DNA from: Microbulbifer pacificus
GTDB lineage: Bacteria; Pseudomonadota; Gammaproteobacteria; Pseudomonadales; Cellvibrionaceae
Direction: 5' to 3'
Assembly (NCBI RefSeq): GCF_002959965.1
Contig: NZ_PREV01000026.1
Coordinates: 2,275,001-2,339,000 of the forward strand
DNA: 64,000 nucleotides
Numbering within the stretch: the stretch's first letter is position 1; each line of letters opens with the position of its first letter. Under the pieces are notes generated by a model that did not search any database, was not told the origin of the DNA, and was given only the letters and a program-made list of their open reading frames with translations. Shown piece after piece: positions 57,551 through 64,000 of the stretch. The position numbers and the translations under genes are program-made.

Positions 57551-59791
57551 TCACACACCGCTTTCGCGGATAAACACACCGGCGATACGCCGCGTCAGCA
57601 GTTGGACGAGACTCACGGGTTCGCCGTACAAAACCAGGTAGCCGGTACGTTGGGCCGCGCTGAGCGCACTCTGCTGCGGGTCAAAATTAAATGTAATCAC
57701 GTGTAACGCGTCGGCGGTGCGCTCGCGATCATCTGGCTGTGTCTGCAGTGGTCCGCCGAAGTCCGTGGTGAGCGCCGGATCCTGCAGAGTACGTGAAGCG
57801 ATTTTTTCGATGGATTGCACTCTCACTGCAATTGGTGTCCAGCGTCCCAGCACAAAAAACTGACCGTGCATGTTTGCATCAGCGTTCAGATGTAGCCTCG
57901 CCACCTGCCGGGCTTCACCGTAGGCGCGCCCGGCGAGGCTGCCGCGGGCGGCAATGCTGATAAACGGCTGGTTGAGGTCGAGATACTGCCCCGGGTGTAA
58001 TCCCGGCATGGTCCAGTCCACCGTGCCGGAAACTTTTGCGGTCACCTGCAGTTGTTTCAGCTCCGTTTCCAGACGGCGCAGCAGCTGCTGTTTGCTGAGC
58101 AGATCCTGTAGATAGACGCCGTCGAGAGCATCCAGGCTTTCGGCAAAGCCATCACTGTTCTGGCGGCGATTGAGCAATGCCAGTTCCGCGCGGGTGCGCT
58201 GTATGCGGTGTACAAGGTCGTCGTTATAGAGCTCTGCAATCAATTCGCCGGCGTTGACCTTATCTCCGCGTTTAAGCGCCATTTGCTTAAGTACAGCACC
58301 GGTCGGCGCCATCACCTTTTGCTGCGCGGAAAAATAGGTGCTGGCTGGAATCTGCATTGGCCAGGGCAGGGGAGTGAATAGCAGTGCGAGAAGCAAAGCC
58401 GCTGCGCACAATGCGGTTGGGCGAAACCGTTGCAGAGTGTTGGTGCCGGCAGACTCCGGTTGGACGTTATCCATATCACTATTTTCATTCTCGGTGTGTT
58501 TGGTCGGGCTGCCAGCAGGGAGGCCTGGCTTTACCATGTTCTGTTCCCGCAGGTATGACCGGAGAGCCTGGATTTCCCGCATTGCAGGGATGATCAACAG
58601 CAGACTGATGCAGATCACAAACAGCAAAATTCCCGCGGCCTTGAACAGCAGCTGGTAGGCGGCGTAACTGATGCCGGCGAACACCAACAGCCGGTAAATC
58701 AGGCTGGTTAGCCCGAACAGTCCCAGTAATTGTTGCCTGCGAGTTCGGGGCGCGGGATGATCGCGCAGTAACAGTGACCAGCTCCACTGGCGCAAAATAG
58801 TGGTTGCGCTCTGTTGCAGGTTCTTTTCCCGAGTGATGTCGCTCAACAGGTAGTAGCCATCAAATTTCATCAGCGGGTTGGCGTTGATCATGAGTGTCGT
58901 AATGAGCGATGCAGTGAACAGGTAAAACATCAACGCGCGCAGAGGGCCGTCGTCCACCAGGCACCAGATCAGTGCCGCCATCACACCCAGAATCAGTTCA
59001 AACATCACGCCCGCAGCAGAGATATGCAGCCGCGCTTTGCGTGGAAGGCGCCAGGCGTCCGTAATTTCGCTGTACATGATTGGCATCAGCGCGATCAAAC
59101 CCGCGCCGATGCTATTGGCACGGACGCCGTAAAGGCGCGCTACACTGGCGTGACCCAATTCGTGAACCAGGCTGAGCAGCAGATAACAGCAAAAGAAAAT
59201 GGCCGCACCCGCGGCATTCCAGCTGGCACTGAAGTAGGCGAGAAATTCCGGCCAGTGCTGTCCAATGGAGATCGCGCTGAAGCCGATGGCCGCCATCAGC
59301 ACGATGTAAAACCAGTACTGTGCGGTGCAGCGAGCCAACGGCAGCAGCAGGCGGCTGCTCCGGTCGGGTGTAAACAGCGGGCGACGGATGAAAATGGTTT
59401 GTTGCAGGCGGGTGAGTCTCCGCTGCTGTGGTGTAATGCTGGCCTGCTTTTGTGCGAGTTTTTCACTGCTGGTCTGCAACAGCTCATTGTCGACGGCGAA
59501 GCGGAATATGCCTTCGATCTGCCGCACCTCCACCGTGCAACCCCGCTGCTGTGTGATGGCGCTGGCGATGGCGCTCGCGCTGCCCAGGCGCCAGTGCTGC
59601 AACGTCAGCAGTTCCAGCTCTCCCAGCTCCAGGTACTGACCGCGCAGAGGGTCGTACAGCAGCCAGCTTTCCTGCAGGGCGTCCTCGCGCACGCGATGAA
59701 ACTGCAGGTCGGTACGCAGCGGCGGCCAGAGGTTGGGGGCTGCCTGCGAATTCTGCGCAAAGTTGGGAGGCGCTGAACACTGCGACTGCAC
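57551..59791 (-). CDS. Fusion protein: PqqD-like domain, M50 site-2-type metalloprotease and HlyD-like adaptor
   Basis: 746 residues from GTG 59791 (GAGAGGT upstream). Residues about 25-105 resemble the PqqD-like domain that opens 'peptide zinc metalloprotease' proteins. A multi-pass membrane part holds the zinc motif HELGH (210-214) and the third-ligand segment NPLMKFDGYYLLSD (305-318) of the M50 family. After a linker and another transmembrane helix (about 458-475), an HlyD/biotinyl-lipoyl-like periplasmic part follows (VMAPTGAVLKQMALKRGDKV, coiled coil about 525-590, SGTVDWTMPGLHPGQYLDL). It could both cut an exported protein in the membrane and dock to TolC. It lies 87 bases upstream of its probable substrate, the giant gene. 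Confidence 0.88.
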   Translation of the reverse strand: MQSQCSAPPNFAQNSQAAPNLWPPLRTDLQFHRVREDALQESWLLYDPLRGQYLELGELELLTLQHWRLGSASAIASAITQQRGCTVEVRQIEGIFRFAVDNELLQTSSEKLAQKQASITPQQRRLTRLQQTIFIRRPLFTPDRSSRLLLPLARCTAQYWFYIVLMAAIGFSAISIGQHWPEFLAYFSASWNAAGAAIFFCCYLLLSLVHELGHASVARLYGVRANSIGAGLIALMPIMYSEITDAWRLPRKARLHISAAGVMFELILGVMAALIWCLVDDGPLRALMFYLFTASLITTLMINANPLMKFDGYYLLSDITREKNLQQSATTILRQWSWSLLLRDHPAPRTRRQQLLGLFGLTSLIYRLLVFAGISYAAYQLLFKAAGILLFVICISLLLIIPAMREIQALRSYLREQNMVKPGLPAGSPTKHTENENSDMDNVQPESAGTNTLQRFRPTALCAAALLLALLFTPLPWPMQIPASTYFSAQQKVMAPTGAVLKQMALKRGDKVNAGELIAELYNDDLVHRIQRTRAELALLNRRQNSDGFAESLDALDGVYLQDLLSKQQLLRRLETELKQLQVTAKVSGTVDWTMPGLHPGQYLDLNQPFISIAARGSLAGRAYGEARQVARLHLNADANMHGQFFVLGRWTPIAVRVQSIEKIASRTLQDPALTTDFGGPLQTQPDDRERTADALHVITFNFDPQQSALSAAQRTGYLVLYGEPVSLVQLLTRRIAGVFIRESGV

Positions 59792-59815
59792 TTGAGCGTT
59801 TACCTCTCGTCCGTC

Positions 59816-61162
59816 TTACACGCCGAGCCAGCGGCGGGCCGACGCCAGTGGTTTGCGCAACAGGTAATAGATCAATGGAACCCGTGCGCCGTAGATACGT
59901 GCGTGGCCGCGAGTATTGATCAGTATCTGCGGGTGGTCCTGCTCGATTCTGGCCAGAAGCCGGTAACTGGCTGGGAGGTTTTCCCCTTCACTGGTGAGCA
60001 GGCTGTGGTAGTGCAGTTGCCCCTCAATGGGGGAGAGAGGGTCGGATTCCGCGTAAAACACGGTGCGTGCGTGCTCCGGCAGCGCAATGGCGTCTACGGT
60101 GGGCAGGTCGATCTGGATCTGGCGCGCATCCGGTTGCACGATTTCCATGACCTTCTCACCGGCGCGAATACGCCGTCCTATCCATTCCGCCGGGTCGGTG
60201 TACGTCGCGATACCGGACGCCGGCGCCTTTACCCGTGTCTTTTCTAACTGGGCCTGCTGAAAATCCAGTTCCAGATGGCGAATAGCCAGATCGGTTTCCG
60301 CTTCTGCCAGCTTGTGGCCTGCGGACGTCTGCTGGAAATTGTATTGGCGGGTCATGCGCAGACGCTCACTGTAGAGTGCGATCTCCTGCTGCACACGGTC
60401 GATTTCCGCGGAGACTTCGGCGTCTTCCAGAGTAAACAGCAGCTGGCCGTCCTCGACCCGCGCGTTGGGTGGAATATTGATTTCCCGGATAACACCGTCG
60501 GTGCGCGCAGAGACGATGCGCGGGTCGATCGCGGCGAGGCTTGCCGGGGCGAGTACGCTCTGACGCACCGGTAACAGGCACACGCCCAGGAGAAGACCGG
60601 CGGCGATCAGCGGGCGGCGGCGAAACCAGTGGCGTAGAGAGAAACGCTTTGCGCCGCGCAGCGCGAGCATTGCTTGGCGCACGGCCGCGGCCAGCTCCCG
60701 CAATATTTCCTGCTCCTGCTCGGAAAGCGCCTTGGCTCGGAGTAGCGCGAGACACCCAAGATCTGCGTTCCGCGCGCTGCCCAGTGGCATCAACACCAGT
60801 GTTTTATGCAGAATTTCCGTCTTATTGTTTGTGCCCGCACCGACAGCGGCTGTCGAGAACGGAATCGACAATTGCAGCGGTGGTTGCGTGTTGGCGCGAT
60901 GGATGTTTTCACGCGCCAGTTGTTGCCAGTGGTGAGCTTCGCTTGCGGTGGCGTCTACCGCAACGACGTTGGATGCTGCGGTGAGCGTAAGCGCCGGACC
61001 AGACAGGAACAGGCAGGTGTCAAATGCCAGCAGCAATTGGCTGTCGGTACAGGCAATGCGCGCGATCTGGGATTCATCGCTGGCACTGCGCAACCGTTTT
61101 TCCAGGGCGAGAAATGTGTTGAGTTTTTCCAGCAGCCGCGTGTCCACTTCAGTTGGCTCCAT
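59816..61162 (-). CDS. GAF-like/HlyD hybrid membrane adaptor
   Basis: 448 residues from ATG 61162, which overlaps the end of the upstream adaptor gene by 14 bases; a longer frame to 61228 is not favoured. Residues about 15-165 have a GAF-like pattern (LARIACTDSQLLLAFDTCLFL-type strands, TLVLMPLGSARNADLGCLAL split by a loop). One transmembrane helix (about 185-200) follows a basic stretch, then an HlyD periplasmic part: SARTDGVIREINIPPNARVE, a helical hairpin, and VKAPASGIATY. The topology puts the GAF-like domain in the cytosol and the adaptor in the periplasm. It probably couples an internal signal or substrate to the exporter (inference). Confidence 0.82.
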   Translation of the reverse strand: MEPTEVDTRLLEKLNTFLALEKRLRSASDESQIARIACTDSQLLLAFDTCLFLSGPALTLTAASNVVAVDATASEAHHWQQLARENIHRANTQPPLQLSIPFSTAAVGAGTNNKTEILHKTLVLMPLGSARNADLGCLALLRAKALSEQEQEILRELAAAVRQAMLALRGAKRFSLRHWFRRRPLIAAGLLLGVCLLPVRQSVLAPASLAAIDPRIVSARTDGVIREINIPPNARVEDGQLLFTLEDAEVSAEIDRVQQEIALYSERLRMTRQYNFQQTSAGHKLAEAETDLAIRHLELDFQQAQLEKTRVKAPASGIATYTDPAEWIGRRIRAGEKVMEIVQPDARQIQIDLPTVDAIALPEHARTVFYAESDPLSPIEGQLHYHSLLTSEGENLPASYRLLARIEQDHPQILINTRGHARIYGARVPLIYYLLRKPLASARRWLGV

Positions 61163-61997
61163 TCGCGGGCTGGCCGGCGACAAGTTCGTCGCGCCGCGTG
61201 TCATCGAGTTCAAACTGCGCTTCGCCACTCATGCCGGAAATCAACAGTGCCGGGGTGGATGCCGCGGTTTCGATCTGGTCGATTTTTCCGATCACGCGCA
61301 CGGTGCGGGTTACCGGGTCTACCAGCGGCACAATGCGCTGCAGGCTCGCGCGGTAGACACGCCCGGTTTCGTTGATGGTGACCTGAAAGTGGTCACCGAT
61401 GGAGAGTTGCTCCAGCCAACCGGAGGGAATGATCGCTTCTACTTCCAGGCCGCGGTTGTCAATCAGTTCGAACAGCGGCATGCCGACCTCCGCGCGCTGG
61501 TGCGGCTCCACACTGCGACCGATCACAAAGCCGTCAAAAGGCGCGCGCACTTCACAGTAGCTGTTGCGATGCCGGAGTATCCGGGCGTTGGCGGTAGCCT
61601 CGGCCAACTGGGCTTCGCTCTGAACCATTTCCAGTTCGCTGATATTACCGCCCAGCTGCTTCAGGGAAATGTTGGCATCCAGCTGACGGCGCGCGAGTGC
61701 GCGCTGAGATTCCGCGCCTTCCAGTTCGGCCTTGAGTTCCGTGCAGTCGAAACGTGCCAGTACGTCGCCTTTTTCAAAGCGATCGCCGGCACGCAGGCGC
61801 ACTTCGGTGATGCGCGCTGCCAGTTCGCTGGAGAGTTGCACACGGCTGAGGGCGTTGAGCTTGGCGGGAGCGGTGTGAGGCCGGACTGGCGCGCCTGTGG
61901 CAGTGCTGTGGAAAACACAGGATGCAAGCAGGGCTCCTGCGCAGGCAGTGGAGAGCACCGCGCGGAATAACTGTCGGGCGCGAAAAATAAATACCAC
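61149..61997 (-). CDS. HlyD/RND-type periplasmic adaptor lipoprotein
   Basis: 282 residues from GTG 61997, chosen because AAAGGTGG lies five bases upstream and the resulting N-terminus is a lipoprotein signal with lipobox LLASC. A frame starting at GTG 62036 adds 13 residues and is possible. The body is a membrane-fusion protein: LSSELAARITEVRLRAGDRF, hairpin helices about 85-130, VRAPFDGFVIGRSV, and a barrel with RIVPLVDPVTRTVRVIGKI. No RND pump is encoded beside it, so it probably serves the M50-HlyD exporter. It starts about 75 bases after the tolC-like gene. Confidence 0.85.
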   Translation of the reverse strand: MVFIFRARQLFRAVLSTACAGALLASCVFHSTATGAPVRPHTAPAKLNALSRVQLSSELAARITEVRLRAGDRFEKGDVLARFDCTELKAELEGAESQRALARRQLDANISLKQLGGNISELEMVQSEAQLAEATANARILRHRNSYCEVRAPFDGFVIGRSVEPHQRAEVGMPLFELIDNRGLEVEAIIPSGWLEQLSIGDHFQVTINETGRVYRASLQRIVPLVDPVTRTVRVIGKIDQIETAASTPALLISGMSGEAQFELDDTRRDELVAGQPANGAN

Positions 61998-62072
61998 GGT
62001 TACCACCTTTACCACTGTTACTGCATTTTTATCCACGGCTGCTGTTTCAGATTTGCTCTTTGCGCAATGCCG

Positions 62073-63644
62073 TTACCAGTGCGCTGCAGCCTGTCCCTGT
62101 TCACGGATTTCCGCCTCGCGTTTTTCCACCCCTTCCGGGTTGTAACCGCCGACGGGCAGCAGCTCCATGCCGGCGCTCTGGGTACGCATATCCGCTACCT
62201 GCTGTTCGATCACATCCAGCGGCTGGCGGTAGTCGATGTAAAACTCGGGTTGGAAGCCCACCGCGTTGCTGAGGCGTCCATTGGCGCTGCGCCAGTCGGC
62301 GTAACTCACGTCCCGTTGCACACTGGAGACCAGGGCCTGGGTGGCGGCGTGAATACTTTCGAGCTCAGTGCCCTGGCTCGACTGCCAGCGGGCGCGGGAC
62401 TGGCTTGCCATCTCGGTGTCCAGTGAAGCCATTTCTTCGGCGTAACCGTGATTCAGCTGGGCGCGTCGCAGGTGGCTGTACGCCAGGTCTACCTGGGTGA
62501 GCACCGCGACGGTGAGCGCGGCGCGGCGCACGTCGCCGAGGCGCTCGGTATCGCGGGCGTAACCCACCAGGTCGCGTCCACCGACCACCGTCCCGAGCAG
62601 GTCCCAGGTGAGACGCAGGCTGCTTTCCGCCCAGTCGTTGTAGAGAAGGTAGCTGTTGTCGTCGTAGAAGTAACCGGTGCGCAGTTCCAGTCCGGGCAAC
62701 AGTTGCAGGCAGGCCTTGCGGATTTCCGCAGCGGCAATGCGTTCGCGGTAGTCTTCCTCGAGCAGCTCGGGGCGGTTGCGCAGGCTGTATTGTTCAAGTT
62801 CGTGAATGCTCATTTCCGAGAAGGGACTGCGCAGTATGTCGCTGGCGCTGGCACTTACAGTAAACGGTGTGCCGGGTGGAAGCCCCATCAGTGAGGCGAG
62901 CTCCATTTTTGCGTTGTGCATGTCGCCTTCCAGCGCCAGCAGCTGCTGCATCAGGTCCAGCAGGTCGCGGCGGTAGGCGAGGCTGGCCTCGGTCTGGCGC
63001 AGGCCGCGCTCGGCGCTTTCGCGGGATTTCTCCAGGGCGCGGCGAGTCTGCTCAATGAGTGCGGGAAGCTGGCTCTGGGCGCGCTGGGCGGCGGCGGCCA
63101 TCCAGAAGGCGTATTCCACATCCATGATGACGTTGTGCATCAGCTTGCGCTGACGCTCGATGGCAATCATGACGCCGTCGGCCGCCTGCTTGGCGGAAAG
63201 ATAGTTGATGCCAAAATCGAGTACGTTCCATGAGAGTTCCAGGCCGGCGGTGCTGTAGGTTTTGTCCAGAGATGTGGATTGGGCGAGGGACTGATTGCCG
63301 TTCACGTCCTCGCTGCTGGCGAAGTGCTGTTTGTTGCGGTGATTGTAACCGGCGCTGGCGGCGATTTCCGGCAGCATGTCCCAGCGTGACAGGCGCAGGT
63401 TGCGGTTGGCCACCACGGCTTCCATCAGCTTCAGACGGTTGTCCATGTTGTAGGCGATGGCGCGGGCAATGGCTTCGTTGAGATCAATGGGGCCGGTTAC
63501 CGGCTGCTGGTTGCCGAATGCGGTCTGCCAGTCGCTGTTGGCCCGCAAGTCTATGCTGGCGTCGTCCATGGCGGTGGGCTTAACCGCACAGGCGGACAGG
63601 GTCAGACCGAAGGCTGCCAGGGTGGCGAGGGGAGCCAGACGCAT
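62073..63644 (-). CDS. TolC-family outer-membrane lipoprotein
   Basis: 523 residues. A lipobox (LTLSAC, Cys19) indicates a lipoprotein of the OprM/TolC type. The OEP repeats are visible: PIDLNEAIARAIAYNMDNRLK, AGLELSWNVLDFGINYLSAKQ-type strand/helix junctions in the first half and LRLTWDLLGTVVGGRDLVGY in the second. AAGGA precedes the ATG. It is the first gene of the leftward exporter cluster and would form the outer-membrane channel for the giant protein. Confidence 0.9.
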   Translation of the reverse strand: MRLAPLATLAAFGLTLSACAVKPTAMDDASIDLRANSDWQTAFGNQQPVTGPIDLNEAIARAIAYNMDNRLKLMEAVVANRNLRLSRWDMLPEIAASAGYNHRNKQHFASSEDVNGNQSLAQSTSLDKTYSTAGLELSWNVLDFGINYLSAKQAADGVMIAIERQRKLMHNVIMDVEYAFWMAAAAQRAQSQLPALIEQTRRALEKSRESAERGLRQTEASLAYRRDLLDLMQQLLALEGDMHNAKMELASLMGLPPGTPFTVSASASDILRSPFSEMSIHELEQYSLRNRPELLEEDYRERIAAAEIRKACLQLLPGLELRTGYFYDDNSYLLYNDWAESSLRLTWDLLGTVVGGRDLVGYARDTERLGDVRRAALTVAVLTQVDLAYSHLRRAQLNHGYAEEMASLDTEMASQSRARWQSSQGTELESIHAATQALVSSVQRDVSYADWRSANGRLSNAVGFQPEFYIDYRQPLDVIEQQVADMRTQSAGMELLPVGGYNPEGVEKREAEIREQGQAAAHW

Positions 63645-63967
63645 ATCACTTTGTCCTTAGCATACTTATTGACTACGAAGTGCACGGTACAGCTGCGCCC
63701 GGTAAATCTAGTTGAGGTGACAAAAGTTGTTGGTACGAAGGTGCGAATTGGCGTTTGTATCTTTGAGAAATGTGTGTTTTCTCGCCGCTTTGGCGTCGTA
63801 TTCACTGAATTGGCTGAATGCCGTACGTGGAGATTGGTTTCCCTCTCACTCCAGGGGGGAGGAGGATGGTGGAAAAATCTGGCAGTATCCGTACGGGGAA
63901 TGTCTGTGATCCCCCGGAAAGCAATAATAAAAACAACGGAAACCGACGATGAGAGAGAGCCTCGCCC
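63645..63967. other. Upstream region of the exporter cluster
   Basis: 323 bases between the leftward tolC-like gene and the rightward gene fragment at the window end. It should contain both promoters. I see no gene and no strong operator. Confidence 0.5.
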
Positions 63968-64000
63968 TTGGCCAGTATTCAGTTTAACGGTGTCAGCAAG
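63968..64000 (+). CDS. Possible start of an ABC-transporter ATPase gene (runs off the window)
   Basis: From TTG 63968, preceded by GAGAGAG at about 8 bases, the frame reads MASIQFNGVSK, an opening typical of ABC-transporter ATP-binding subunits. Only 11 codons are present, so the call is tentative. An ATG at 63949 in another frame stops after 12 codons. Confidence 0.35.
   Translation, partial: MASIQFNGVSK

Overview
The window reads as a piece of a gammaproteobacterial chromosome, probably a marine Cellvibrionales-type organism such as Microbulbifer. That placement is inference. It rests on the 23S/5S rRNA sequence, lipoprotein and outer-membrane biogenesis signals of Gram-negative type, a DnaT-like/replication-P-like pair, CopL-type copper genes and a TolC/HlyD exporter. 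No phage, insertion sequence or CRISPR array is visible. Most genes are GC-rich; the S9 peptidase (43.9-45.8 kb) and the kinase operon (1.6-7.1 kb) look visibly lower in GC.

Layout. 1-1.5 kb: 3' end of 23S rRNA, a tRNA-free spacer, 5S rRNA and a rho-independent terminator. 1.6-7.1 kb (minus): an operon of a secreted protein, an FHA-GAF protein, a membrane Ser/Thr kinase with a periplasmic TPR region, and a soluble histidine kinase. 7.8-19.4 kb (plus): five Sec-exported DUF11-type surface proteins, including a 2042-residue OmpA-domain/beta-barrel protein and a protein with a CshA-like N-terminal domain. 19.6-22.3 kb (minus): a small outer-membrane barrel and a replication pair (four tandem DnaT-like domains plus a lambda-P-like loader). 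22.6-29.3 kb: a copper island with a Cu+ ATPase behind a CueR/MerR-type promoter, a cupredoxin, CopB, the CopA multicopper oxidase, a DUF411 lipoprotein and CopL. 29.4-30.1 kb: a phosphopantetheinyl transferase. 30.4-36.4 kb: a Czc-type heavy-metal RND pump with a Cys/His-rich leader gene. 36.6-43.6 kb: radA overlapping btuF-btuC-btuD, then a cobalamin riboswitch in front of btuB and cobO. 43.9-47.5 kb: an S9 peptidase and a coniferyl-aldehyde-type dehydrogenase, separated by a bidirectional terminator.

47.7-63.6 kb (minus) is the most unusual region. A 3243-residue protein begins with an LEPR-XLL-like motif and a DUF4347 domain, followed by about 17 DUF11-like modules. It is encoded directly downstream of four envelope genes: a TolC lipoprotein, an HlyD-type lipoprotein adaptor, a GAF-like/HlyD hybrid, and a PqqD-like/M50 metalloprotease/HlyD fusion. 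The giant protein has neither a Sec signal nor RTX repeats, and the cluster has no ABC ATPase. The simplest reading is a dedicated export and processing route for a giant adhesin in which a site-2-type protease takes the place of the usual type I ATPase. This is inference from gene content and order.

The window therefore holds two distinct DUF11 surface systems (Sec-type and LEPR-type), two metal-defence systems, one B12 uptake/adenosylation system and a signalling operon next to the first surface system.
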